From contig JAFWTG010000134.1 of assembly GCA_017519005.1 (NCBI GenBank), positions 1 through 56,081 of the forward strand: 56,081 nucleotides of DNA, written 5' to 3'. Each line of letters opens with the position of its first letter. The stretch's first letter is position 1. Under the pieces are notes generated by a model. That model searched no databases. It was given only the letters and a program-made list of their open reading frames with translations, and had not been told where the DNA came from. Source of the stretch: Oscillospiraceae bacterium (lineage in GTDB: Bacteria > Bacillota > Clostridia > Oscillospirales > Oscillospiraceae). Position numbers and translations under genes: made by a program. Positions 1 through 7,957 of this stretch are shown here, piece by piece.

Positions 1-1
1 G

Positions 2-112
2 GCCTTTTATGCCTGCGTGAATTATGACGAAGCAGTATGTCCAAAAGAGATAGAACAGCGGTCTGTCTGTATTCATGGAGACGCCGGAGAAATTCTTCGT
101 ATGCTCAAATGA
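2..112 (+). CDS. C-terminal fragment of a probable LamB/YcsF family protein (5-oxoprolinase subunit A-like)
   Basis: The gene runs in from the left edge; only the last 36 codons and a TGA stop are present. The visible end carries SVCIHGDAGEILRMLK. The C terminus of LamB/YcsF (PxpA) proteins has a similar (I/V)C(I/V)HGD motif followed by a short helix. PxpA works with PxpB and PxpC to open 5-oxoproline to glutamate. The assignment rests on this one motif, so it is tentative. There is no clear terminator after it; the next 270 bases are non-coding. Confidence 0.45.
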   Translation, partial: AFYACVNYDEAVCPKEIEQRSVCIHGDAGEILRMLK

Positions 113-385
113 AAGGTTGCTTTTTTTGATTTGATACAGTAAAATCTGCCAAACCCAAACGCATCACCATGCTCCGGTCGGGCGCATCCTTGTTTTTGTT
201 TGCTCCCATTTCCATTGGAACGCTGCTTATCTCATCGGCCGTTCTTTCACGTTTCTATACAGTCCGGCTGCAATGAAACAATTTGCCGCAGCCCAGACTT
301 CGACTGACCATCCGACGCACTGCAATCGATATCCTCCCGGAACGGTCAGAAAACCGGCCCAACGCCGCAGCGGCCCTGAAAAGGC

Positions 386-430
386 TTGACAAGTGACCGA
401 TCGTTCGCTATAATGAGAACGATCGGTCAC
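386..430 (+). promoter_or_regulatory. Consensus sigma-A promoter overlapped by a perfect TetR-type palindrome
   Basis: TTGACA (386-391), a 17-base spacer and TATAAT (409-414) form a perfect consensus promoter. A perfect 14-base inverted repeat, GTGACCGATCGTTC at 393-406 and its complement at 417-430, brackets the -10 box with a 10-base centre. A repressor bound here would block polymerase directly. The GACCGATCG-type half-site resembles operators of TetR-family repressors. It drives the oxidoreductase gene starting at 525. The rest of the 113-524 gap shows nothing else recognisable. Confidence 0.85.
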
Positions 431-524
431 GATCTGCGTGGAGGGAGCTTTGGCCATGACGATCGACACAAGAGAGAATACCGGCCGCGCGCCGGAGCTG
501 TTTTCTCAAATCGGAGGAAGCGAT

Positions 525-1238
525 ATGAGGATTCTGGTTTTAAACGGCAGTCCCAAGCGGGATCGCAGCGATACCATGTGCGTCACAGGGGCCTTTCTGG
601 AAGGAATGAATGAAGCGTCGCGCCAGGAGATCCGGATCATTCACGCGATCGACAAGCACATTCAATCCTGTACCGGCTGTTTTTCCTGTATGAAAAACGG
701 CGGGTCCTGCGTCCACGAAGACGATATGCGGGAAATCCTGGAGGAAATCCTGTCCAGTGATCTTCTGATCTGGAGCTTCCCGCTGTACTGCTACGGAATG
801 CCGGCGCCGCTGAAGGCGCTTCTGGACCGTACGCTTCCCCTGTCCGGCATGGCAATGCAAAAGGTCGGCGACCGGTACGAGCACGTCGGGCAGGCGGATT
901 TCTCGCAGCTGCGCTATCTGATGATCTGCGGCTGCGGCTTCCCCAACAGCAGGCACAACTTCGAGCCTGCCGTGGCGCAGTTCAAGCTCTGCTTTCCCGG
1001 TCGGCATACCATCATCACCGTTCCGGAGAGTCCCATGTTTCACGCGCCGGAGGCCGCCATCGTCACGGAACCACAGCTGGCGCTTGTCAGGCTGGCCGGA
1101 AAGCAATACGCCGAGAAGGGCGAGATTGACCGGCCCCTGTTGGACAAGGTCTGCGCTCCCATGATCCCGGAGGAGCAGTACGCGGCAATCGTGAACGGAG
1201 AGGCTGGCGCACATGGAAACGAAGCGGCTGCGCCTTGA
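525..1238 (+). CDS. Flavodoxin-like NAD(P)H-dependent oxidoreductase
   Basis: A 237-residue flavodoxin-fold protein of the NADPH-dependent FMN reductase/iron-sulfur flavoprotein type. The first strand and phosphate loop MRILVLNGSPK are at residues 1-11. A cysteine group follows (C49, C52, C55, C62) in the CxxCxxC arrangement common in this family, where it may hold a metal or cluster. The ATG at 525 is chosen because GGAGGA lies 7 bases upstream and the fold begins exactly there; upstream in-frame codons lack a binding site. It is first after the palindrome-controlled promoter, so it is probably an inducible detoxification or redox enzyme. The substrate cannot be told from sequence. Confidence 0.8.
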   Translation: MRILVLNGSPKRDRSDTMCVTGAFLEGMNEASRQEIRIIHAIDKHIQSCTGCFSCMKNGGSCVHEDDMREILEEILSSDLLIWSFPLYCYGMPAPLKALLDRTLPLSGMAMQKVGDRYEHVGQADFSQLRYLMICGCGFPNSRHNFEPAVAQFKLCFPGRHTIITVPESPMFHAPEAAIVTEPQLALVRLAGKQYAEKGEIDRPLLDKVCAPMIPEEQYAAIVNGEAGAHGNEAAAP

Positions 1239-1289
1239 TTCAATCAAAGAATCGAAAATATCGTTTTGAATCATCTGAGGTACTTGACT

Positions 1290-2063
1290 ATGAATCATTA
1301 CATTGCCTGTTGCGGGCTGGACTGTGAGCGCTGCGAAGCCCGTCTTGCAACCGCAGAAAACGACGATTCCCTGCGGCAAAGGCTTGCAAAGGAGTGGTCT
1401 GAGCTGAACGGCGTGGAAATCACACCGGAGATGCTTCACTGCGACGGATGCAGGATCGACGGGGTCAAGACGCCCTACTGTGAATCGCTCTGTCCCATCC
1501 GCCAATGCGCGATGGGCAGAGGCGCAGAGACCTGCGGAGACTGCGGCGAGCTGGATCGCTGTGAAAAGCTGGGGCTGATCGGAAAGAACAATCCCAGCGC
1601 GCTGCAGAACCTGCGGGATTACGCCTTTATTGTCCTGCGGGATCGCCCGGAGCTCATGGATCGCGCGGCAGCCTGGTTTCACGAAAAATGGGGCGTGCCG
1701 ACGGAGGCATACCTGGAATGCATGACGGCTTATCTGAACCGGGAGACGGAGAACGGCTGGTATCTGTGCCTGAAGGGCCAACGGATCGTCGGCGGTCTTG
1801 GGGTCATCGAAAACGACTTCCATAACCGTAAGGACCTGGCGCCCAACGTCTGCGCGGTGTACACGGAGGAGGACTGCCGCGGCCGGGGAATCGCCGGGCG
1901 GCTGCTGAACATGGCGGTGGAGGATATGCGGGCCAAGGGCGTCAGCCCCCTGTATCTGGTCACGGACCATGTTGGCTTTTACGAGCGCTACGGCTGGGAA
2001 TTTCTCTGCATGGTGCAGGGAGACGGGGAACCCGAGATGACAAGAATGTACATTCACCGCTGA
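1290..2063 (+). CDS. DUF3795-GNAT acetyltransferase fusion
   Basis: About 257 residues in two parts. The N-terminal ~100 residues are a cysteine-rich DUF3795-type module (ACCGLDCERCEARLA, then paired CxxC motifs such as CDGC and CGDCGELDRC), probably metal-binding. The C-terminal ~110 residues are a GNAT domain with the acetyl-CoA loop CRGRGIAGRLL and a typical end, GFYERYGWEF. The ATG at 1290 has GAGG 9 bases upstream; the in-frame TTG at 1266 has none. It lies 51 bases after the oxidoreductase gene and may share its promoter. The acetyl acceptor is unknown. Confidence 0.75.
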   Translation: MNHYIACCGLDCERCEARLATAENDDSLRQRLAKEWSELNGVEITPEMLHCDGCRIDGVKTPYCESLCPIRQCAMGRGAETCGDCGELDRCEKLGLIGKNNPSALQNLRDYAFIVLRDRPELMDRAAAWFHEKWGVPTEAYLECMTAYLNRETENGWYLCLKGQRIVGGLGVIENDFHNRKDLAPNVCAVYTEEDCRGRGIAGRLLNMAVEDMRAKGVSPLYLVTDHVGFYERYGWEFLCMVQGDGEPEMTRMYIHR

Positions 2064-2091
2064 GCGCGGTATGACACGAAGGGAAAAAACA

Positions 2092-2721
2092 ATGGATTCA
2101 AATAACTGTGAGATTCGTCCGGAGAGATTCGAGGACTACAGAGAAGTTGAGGGGCTTGTCAGGGAGTCGTTCTGGAACGTGTACCGTCCGGGCTGCCTGG
2201 AGCACTACGTGATCCACGTGCTGCGGGAGGATCCGGCCTTTGTGAAGGAATTGGATTTCGTGATGGTGCTGAACAGAAGGCTGATCGGACAAAATATGTT
2301 CATGCGGACCGTCATCCATGCCGACGACGGGCGGGTGATCCCCGTCCTGACCATGGGGCCCATCTGCATCACGCCGGAGCTCAAACGCAGAGGTTACGGC
2401 AAAAAGCTGCTGGACTACAGTCTGGACAAAGCCGCGGCCATGGGCTACGGCGCGGTGCTCTTCGAAGGCAACATCGGCTTTTACGGTCACAGCGGCTTTA
2501 CCTATGCCCGCAGCTTCGGCATCCGCTATCACGATCTGCCGGAGGGCGCGGACGATTCTTTCTTTCTCTGCAAAGAGCTCGCGCCGGGCTATCTGGACGG
2601 GATCACCGGCGTTTATCAAACGCCGCCGGGTTACTACGTGGACGATGCGGCCGCGGAGGAATTCGACAAGTCATTCCCGCCAAAGGAGAAGCTGAAGCTC
2701 CCCGGACAGATTTTTGATTGA
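2092..2721 (+). CDS. GNAT family N-acetyltransferase
   Basis: A 209-residue protein made of one GNAT domain, expected to move acetyl from acetyl-CoA to an amine. Visible features are the N-terminal strand IRPERFEDYREVE, the conserved TMGPICITPELKRRGYGKKLLD stretch with the RRGYGK pyrophosphate loop, and GFYGHSGFTYARSFGIRYHDL, as in YhbS-like acetyltransferases. The ATG at 2092 has GAAGGGA 7 bases upstream and is preferred over the ATG at 2071, which has no binding site. It starts 28 bases after the DUF3795-GNAT gene, so the two are probably co-transcribed. Confidence 0.8.
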   Translation: MDSNNCEIRPERFEDYREVEGLVRESFWNVYRPGCLEHYVIHVLREDPAFVKELDFVMVLNRRLIGQNMFMRTVIHADDGRVIPVLTMGPICITPELKRRGYGKKLLDYSLDKAAAMGYGAVLFEGNIGFYGHSGFTYARSFGIRYHDLPEGADDSFFLCKELAPGYLDGITGVYQTPPGYYVDDAAAEEFDKSFPPKEKLKLPGQIFD

Positions 2722-2836
2722 AACGATCGGCCAAGGGCCGAGGGGGATCAAGAGCGCCGTGCTGAATACTGAACGCGCGCATACCCAGCCCCGATGAAAT
2801 GATTCCGTTTTACATCGAGAAAGACGGAGGTGTGCA

Positions 2837-4201
2837 ATGAAGGAATGCTTGACTGTCTGCGGGAAGACGTACCGTCTCATCCGGCTCCTTGGCAAGGGCA
2901 AGGGCGGGTATTCCTATCTCGCGGAAAGCGATGGACAACAGGTGGTGGTCAAGCAGATCCACCACGAGCCGTGCGATTACTATACCTTCGGCAACAAGAT
3001 AGAGGCCGAATTGCGGGATTATGAGCGGCTGCAAAATGCCGGCATCCGCATTCCCGGGATGCAAGCCGTTGACAGAGACGCCGAGCGGATCGTCAAGGAC
3101 TATATCGAGGGGCCGACCGTGATGGAGCTGCTGCAAGCAGGCGTCTCGGTCAAGGCTTATCTGCCGCAGGTACGGGACATGGCGGCGAAGGCTATGGCCG
3201 CCGGATTCAACATCGACTATTATCCGACCAATTTTGTGGTGCAGGACGGCCTGCTTTGGTACGTGGATTATGAGTGCAACGATTACAGCGAGCAGTGGGA
3301 CTTCGAGCACTGGGGCATTCAATATTGGCAGCCCAAAGTGAGCCTCCACAGCTACCGGGACGAGGATTATGAGGCCGTCTGCAACTTTCTGATCGAATTG
3401 AATCAGAAGGACAGAACGCATATCAACTGGAACTGGGCGCGCTTTGAGTGGATGATGGAGCACCCGGAGTTTGACAAAAGCGCCAGGTCCTCCATTGGGC
3501 TCTGGTGGTCGGACGGCAAAGTCGTCGGCGCGGCGATCTACGATATGTATTTTGGGGAAGCCTTCTGCGGAGTTCTGCCGGAATATGAGGCGCTGTACCC
3601 GGAAATTCTGGACTACGCATACCGGGAACTGAAGGACGATTCCGGGCTGGCTGTCGCAATCCATCAAGAAAACGCAGCAGAAATAAAGGCAGCGTTACAA
3701 GCCGGATTCGAAAGGACCGACCAGAAAGAGACGATCATGGAGCTCTCCCTTGACAGAGAATTCTCATCATATCTTCCCGGGGGACTGCAGCTTCGGGAAA
3801 TGGATCAGATCGCGGATCGGGCTGCTCTTGAGTGGCTGTTCTGGCAGGGTTTTGATCACGGGGATGACCGGGAAGCGTTTGAACGTTCTCTGGATCACGT
3901 TCCGCACATCCGAAGGCATTTCAACAAAGCCTTATGCCTTTCCGCCGCGGATCCTTCCGGAGAGCCAGTATCGCACTGCTCCCTCTGGTTTCATCCGGAT
4001 ACGGACTATGCCTACGTAGAGCCGGTCTGCACGATCCCTGACTATCGCGGTAAAGGCATTGCCGCCGTGCTCCTTTCGGAAGCGATGAACCGGGCAAAGT
4101 CACTAGGCGCCAAAGAAGCCTATGTGATTTCCGATCTCCCGTTCTATGAGAAGCTCGGCTTTGAAAATGCGCAGCGTTTCTCGTTTTACCGAAAGGCATA
4201 G
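2837..4201 (+). CDS. Kinase-like domain fused to two GNAT acetyltransferase domains
   Basis: A 454-residue three-domain protein in one open frame. Residues 1-165 form a small RIO/Bud32-like kinase: Gly-rich loop LGKGKGGYSYLA (18-29), catalytic-type lysine K39, helix-C glutamates near 56-58, a reduced catalytic loop ending PTN (N132) and metal-binding VDYE (D144). Residues ~168-305 resemble a GNAT domain with a weak acetyl-CoA loop. Residues ~315-454 are a clear GNAT domain (PDYRGKGIAAVLL, 401-413; FYEKLGFENA). GGAGGTG 4-10 bases before the ATG sets the start. Similar kinases exist alone as ~190-residue proteins. Whether it modifies a small molecule, such as an antibiotic, or a protein is unknown. 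Confidence 0.75.
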   Translation: MKECLTVCGKTYRLIRLLGKGKGGYSYLAESDGQQVVVKQIHHEPCDYYTFGNKIEAELRDYERLQNAGIRIPGMQAVDRDAERIVKDYIEGPTVMELLQAGVSVKAYLPQVRDMAAKAMAAGFNIDYYPTNFVVQDGLLWYVDYECNDYSEQWDFEHWGIQYWQPKVSLHSYRDEDYEAVCNFLIELNQKDRTHINWNWARFEWMMEHPEFDKSARSSIGLWWSDGKVVGAAIYDMYFGEAFCGVLPEYEALYPEILDYAYRELKDDSGLAVAIHQENAAEIKAALQAGFERTDQKETIMELSLDREFSSYLPGGLQLREMDQIADRAALEWLFWQGFDHGDDREAFERSLDHVPHIRRHFNKALCLSAADPSGEPVSHCSLWFHPDTDYAYVEPVCTIPDYRGKGIAAVLLSEAMNRAKSLGAKEAYVISDLPFYEKLGFENAQRFSFYRKA

Positions 4202-4293
4202 CTGACGCAGAATGAATTCCTCCCGGCTGCAGCCGCTGGCAGCCGCCCGAGAAAAGCATAGTCATTCATTTCGCTTCAGAAACAAGCATGAGC

Positions 4294-4329
4294 AAGGCCC
4301 TTCGCTGTCGGCATACAGCGAAGGGCCTT
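4294..4329. terminator. Bidirectional intrinsic terminator
   Basis: Perfect 15-base arms at 4294-4308 and 4315-4329 with a 6-base loop, followed by TTAT. It lies between the convergent kinase-GNAT and LacI genes. Confidence 0.85.
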
Positions 4330-4352
4330 TTATCGTAACAGGAGCGCCGGGA

Positions 4353-5414
4353 TCAATGACTTTCGTTCGCGCCGCGGAGCCGGGTGCTTTCCCTCCGGAT
4401 CAGGTCCGCGTTCAGATAGACCGTACGGGTTTCCAGGGTTGGCTCCTTGATGCGGGAAATCAGCATCTGCGCCGCCACGTAGGCCATGGACTGCGTGTGG
4501 ATGTGAACCGTGGTCAGGGTCGGAGATACGTGCCGGGACTCCTCCGAGTCGTCGAAGCCGCAAATCATCACGTCCTCCGGCACGGATTTTCCGAGCTTCT
4601 TGAGGATACTCATGACGTCGATGGCAATGGAATCGTTGGCGCAGAAAAACAGCTCCGGCAGCTCCTCCAGCTTTGACAGGATGTAATAGATCTCGATGGG
4701 GTCGTTGCTGTTAAGCAGGCAGAGCCTGTCTGCGGGCTTGTGCGCCAGAGAGAGAACCCGGATTAGCGCACAGTACCGCTCGAAGAAGGACTGACAGTGG
4801 GTAATGTCTCCGATGAAGCCGATGCGGTCCTTGCCGGCTTCCAGCATTTCAAGGGCCAGCTTAGACAGGACGTTGGTGTTGTCCATCAGGATACAGTCCG
4901 CGTTGAGTACGTGGCCGTTATACGGGCTCGGCCCATCCACAAAGAGCAGCGGCAGGCCCAGCCAGCAGAGCATGTCGTCATAGTCCCGGTCGAACATTTC
5001 AAAGCACACAAGCGCTTTTGTGTTTTCCGAGGGAAGCGGATAGGGCAGCTGCTTCTGCTTCAGTTCCTCGCTGGAAACGTAGTGAGAGGTCAGCGTGTAG
5101 CCGAAATTCGCCAGCTCCGTGCGCAGCCGGTCGATCATGGTCAGGGCAAAATGGGAGCCCTCCAGATGGTAGGAGGTAAGCAGAGCAATCTCGCCGGAGT
5201 CGTTCGGCTCGGCGGCCGTAGGCTCCGGGGACTCCCGGCTCAGCTCAGACATCGAGCGAACGTAGGAAAACTGCTTATAGCCCATCTCCACCGCTTTTCG
5301 GAGGATTCTATCCCGCGTATCAGCCGCGATTCCGTCGCTGTTGTTGATCGCCTTCGAGACGGTGTTTCGGGAGATTCCCAGCGCATCTGCGATATCCTGA
5401 ATCGTGACTTTCAT
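4353..5414 (-). CDS. LacI family transcriptional regulator (first paralogue)
   Basis: A 353-residue LacI/GalR repressor. The helix-turn-helix is at residues 3-25 (VTIQDIADALGISRNTVSKA) with the hinge GIAADTRDRIL. The rest is a periplasmic-binding-protein-like sugar-sensing domain with the usual late motif FCANDSIAIDVM and GFDDSEESR. It is a close paralogue of the LacI protein at 8634-9698, including the recognition helix and a QKQLPYPLP block. It is transcribed away from the GH32-like lipoprotein gene, with a 241-base shared control region. It probably represses the fructan locus and senses a fructose-containing sugar; the ligand is inferred from neighbours. Confidence 0.9.
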   Translation of the reverse strand: MKVTIQDIADALGISRNTVSKAINNSDGIAADTRDRILRKAVEMGYKQFSYVRSMSELSRESPEPTAAEPNDSGEIALLTSYHLEGSHFALTMIDRLRTELANFGYTLTSHYVSSEELKQKQLPYPLPSENTKALVCFEMFDRDYDDMLCWLGLPLLFVDGPSPYNGHVLNADCILMDNTNVLSKLALEMLEAGKDRIGFIGDITHCQSFFERYCALIRVLSLAHKPADRLCLLNSNDPIEIYYILSKLEELPELFFCANDSIAIDVMSILKKLGKSVPEDVMICGFDDSEESRHVSPTLTTVHIHTQSMAYVAAQMLISRIKEPTLETRTVYLNADLIRRESTRLRGANESH

Positions 5415-5444
5415 GTTTCTGCATCCCTCTAACCTATTTTTTAT

Positions 5445-5473
5445 AGCTTATCATAGTATCCCGGAAATGTCAA
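5445..5473 (-). promoter_or_regulatory. Promoter of the first lacI gene
   Basis: On the minus strand, TTGACA (5473-5468), a 17-base spacer and a weak TAAGCT -10 (5450-5445) preceded by an extended TGn element. No TGCACA motif overlaps it. Confidence 0.5.
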
Positions 5474-5499
5474 ACTCTTTTTGCCGCTGCTGGAATCCC

Positions 5500-5592
5500 G
5501 CTTTGCATTGCACAAAGCTGCAGGAAAACGGATGCAAAAACAATCATAAATATGAAAAATGAGTTGACATTGTGCATTTGCACAGTTATATT
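5500..5592 (+). promoter_or_regulatory. Promoter and two LacI-type operators of the GH32-like lipoprotein gene
   Basis: The promoter is TTGACA (5564-5569), 17 bases, TATATT (5587-5592). Inside the spacer is TGTGCATTTGCACA (5571-5584), a palindrome with a 2-base centre. A related imperfect palindrome, GCTTTGCATTGCACAAAGC, lies at 5500-5518, about 70 bases upstream, as expected for a second LacI-family site that could loop. TGCACA also follows the -35 boxes at 9764 and 9875, so these look like sites for the two local LacI paralogues. Confidence 0.7.
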
Positions 5593-5655
5593 TATAAATG
5601 TAAGGCGTATTGTTTTGTCTGCGCCCAAACATGATTCAGAAAGGACTTTTCTGCT

Positions 5656-7176
5656 ATGAAGAAAACCGGAATTCTGGCGTTGCTGCTGGCAGTTCTGCTG
5701 CTGGCCGCCTGCAGCGGACCCGGGACCCTCCCGGACGAGCCCTACGCCGCTGTCCCCTATCAGCTTTTCCCCGCGCCGGACGGCGCATACGTGGGCGACA
5801 CCATGCCCTTTGTCACCAGCGACGGAATGCTGGAGCTCTATTACCTGTACGACACGGACCACAACGGCCAGGGCTATCACCCGATCTACCGCTACCGGAC
5901 CGACGATCTGGTTGGCTACGAGGATCTCGGCATGGCCCTGAATTACGGCATGATGTCTGAGCCGGACCCCGCCCTTGGCACCGGCTCCGTGATGCAGGAC
6001 CAGAACGGCCTGTACCATCTCTTCTACACCGGTCACAACGACACCGGCAACGGCGGCAACGGCAAGGAATGCGTCATGCACGCCACCAGCCCGGACCGCG
6101 AGACCTGGACCAAACAGCCCGACGACACCTTCTTCGCCCCGGACAACTACTCCCACGACGACTTCCGGGATCCCGAGGTGTTCTGGGTGGAGCGCGACCA
6201 GTGCTACTGGCTGCTGATTGCTGCCCGTGACAACAGTCTGGGCGGCGTGGTGGCCAAATACACCTCCAAGGATCTGAAGACCTGGAGCTTTGAGGGGCCG
6301 ATCTACGCCCCGATGGCCCAGTACATGCTGGAGTGTCCGGATCTGTTCTGCATCGGCGACACCTGGTATCTGACCTACAGCTGGGACTGCGTGACCTACT
6401 ATGCCATCGGCGAGTCCATGGACGGCCCCTTCTCCGCTCCGGCAGACAACATCCTGGACGGCCAGGGCCAGATGAGCGGCAACGGCTTCGTGTTCTACGC
6501 GGCGAAAACCGCCCAGTGGAACGACGACACCTATCTCTGCGGCTGGCTCGGCAGAGCCGGTCTGAGCGGCGACTCCGGCGTCTATCAGTGGGCCGGCAAC
6601 GTGCTCAACCACCAGCTGGTTCAGCATGAGGACAAAACCCTCGGCGTTGACGCGCCGGAGAGCTACGCAAACTACTTCACCGCCAGCAAGCCCTTCCAGG
6701 CGGTGAAGAAGCAGGGCGGCGTCAAGATCAGCGACAACAACATCACCCTCACCCCGAAGGACGAGGTCTACGCCCTGGCCGACATGGGTACCCGTCCCGC
6801 CTCCGTGCTGCTGGAATGCGACGTGACCCTGGATGGGGACGGCCGCGTGGGCTTTGCCTTCGGCGGCAGCGAGAAGGACCCCAGCTATACCGCCCTGTGT
6901 CTGGACGCCAGTCGGGACCAGATCCACTATGAGGGCTACGAAATCGAGGACCTTCGGGACATGGACCCCGTAGCGCTCACCCGCTTTGCATTCAAAGAAT
7001 CCGCTGTCCATCACGTGAAGCTGGTCTGCGAGAACGAGATCGTCGTGCTCTACATCGACAGCACGAAGGCTCTGAGCTGCCGCATCGCCCACTCCACAGA
7101 GGGCGCCCACATCTGCGTCTTTGCCGACGGCTGCGGCGCCAGCTTCCAGAACATCACCATGAAGCTCCCCGGCTGA
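5656..7176 (+). CDS. Secreted GH32-like (beta-fructosidase type) lipoprotein
   Basis: A 506-residue lipoprotein: signal peptide MKKTGILALLLAVLLLAACS with lipobox LAAC and lipid-bearing C19. The next ~320 residues look like a five-bladed beta-propeller of the GH32/GH43 type, with HDDFRDPEVFW (D172, transition-state stabiliser position) and MLECPDLF (E226, acid/base position). The usual WMNDPNG nucleophile motif is replaced by VGDTMPF, with D48 as the candidate nucleophile. The C-terminal ~170 residues form the beta-sandwich of GH32 enzymes. It should act outside the cell on fructan or sucrose-like glycosides and feed the ABC importer downstream. Substrate is inferred. Confidence 0.75.
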   Translation: MKKTGILALLLAVLLLAACSGPGTLPDEPYAAVPYQLFPAPDGAYVGDTMPFVTSDGMLELYYLYDTDHNGQGYHPIYRYRTDDLVGYEDLGMALNYGMMSEPDPALGTGSVMQDQNGLYHLFYTGHNDTGNGGNGKECVMHATSPDRETWTKQPDDTFFAPDNYSHDDFRDPEVFWVERDQCYWLLIAARDNSLGGVVAKYTSKDLKTWSFEGPIYAPMAQYMLECPDLFCIGDTWYLTYSWDCVTYYAIGESMDGPFSAPADNILDGQGQMSGNGFVFYAAKTAQWNDDTYLCGWLGRAGLSGDSGVYQWAGNVLNHQLVQHEDKTLGVDAPESYANYFTASKPFQAVKKQGGVKISDNNITLTPKDEVYALADMGTRPASVLLECDVTLDGDGRVGFAFGGSEKDPSYTALCLDASRDQIHYEGYEIEDLRDMDPVALTRFAFKESAVHHVKLVCENEIVVLYIDSTKALSCRIAHSTEGAHICVFADGCGASFQNITMKLPG

Positions 7177-7182
7177 TCTGCC

Positions 7183-7224
7183 GCAAAAATCGCCGCGCTC
7201 CGTACGGAACGCGGCGATTTTTGC
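7183..7224. terminator. Bidirectional intrinsic terminator
   Basis: Perfect 15-base arms at 7183-7197 and 7210-7224 (GCAAAAATCGCCGCG and its complement) with a 12-base loop. The A/T ends serve both the lipoprotein gene and the convergent minus-strand operon ending at 7226. Confidence 0.85.
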
Positions 7225-7225
7225 G

Positions 7226-7957
7226 TCATTCCTTTAAAAGGTATCGCAGATAGCTCAGGCAGACGGCCCGGCGCGGGGTGTTGGCCACGACCCCCAGATA
7301 GAGGGGGTCCTCAAACTGCCCGGCAAACAGAGAAAGGGCGTCCACCTGAAAGGCATTGGCCTCAGTCTTCGTCACCACGATATGCTCCTCCGCCTCTCTG
7401 AGCTGATATTCGATCTCGTTGTCCTCGACGGTCACCTCGTTCTCCGTGACGATCGGTGCGAGGGCCTCGGCCAGCGCCGGTTCCTCCTTCAGAAGCTCCT
7501 CCACGGCAAGCAGATAGCCCTGCGAAGAGAGAATGTCATAGGACTGCCCGCTCATCAGAATGAAATCCAGCTGCTGCTGCTCCACAGAGGCCATGAGCTT
7601 GATCCGGGTCGCGTAGGCGCTGCGGTGGGTGGTCACGTCCGTTTCCTCGGCTAGATAGAGGTCCCGGTAGATCAGCAGCTCCTGCCGATCCGCGTCAAAG
7701 CCGACGTCGTTCAGGAAGCCGACGGTCATGGCCTCCTCCAGCTGGCTGTTCACGGAGACGTTGATCATTGCCAGATACAGCACCGGGTCCTTTTTGGTCA
7801 GAATCCGATAGACCACGGAGCCGAGGATCACCAGAGCCGTCAGGCCCAGGATGATGGGCCATTTGTGATAGAGCCAGATATGCGCGAGCTTTTGCCGGAA
7901 GCTGAGCTGCCGATAGGCCGCGCGGGCGTCCCGGAAGTCCTTCTCCGCGCGGTTCAT
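7226..7957 (-). CDS. Membrane-anchored protein of unknown function, YesL-linked
   Basis: A 243-residue protein I cannot assign to a named family. It has a basic N-terminal cytoplasmic segment (~30 residues), one membrane helix (about residues 33-52, WPIILGLTALVILGSVVYRIL) and a ~190-residue outer domain with mixed strands and acidic helices. Its ATG overlaps the stop of the YesL gene by 4 bases (ATGA), so the two are translationally coupled and probably act together. Because the operon also carries the lacI regulator and faces the sugar importer, a role in assembly or regulation of sugar uptake is possible, but this is inference. Confidence 0.75.
   Translation of the reverse strand: MNRAEKDFRDARAAYRQLSFRQKLAHIWLYHKWPIILGLTALVILGSVVYRILTKKDPVLYLAMINVSVNSQLEEAMTVGFLNDVGFDADRQELLIYRDLYLAEETDVTTHRSAYATRIKLMASVEQQQLDFILMSGQSYDILSSQGYLLAVEELLKEEPALAEALAPIVTENEVTVEDNEIEYQLREAEEHIVVTKTEANAFQVDALSLFAGQFEDPLYLGVVANTPRRAVCLSYLRYLLKE

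Noticed and set aside
540-2057. Long open frame on the minus strand
   Set aside because: It lies antisense to two clear protein genes, has no family motifs and no ribosome site. GC-rich third positions create such antisense frames throughout the window.
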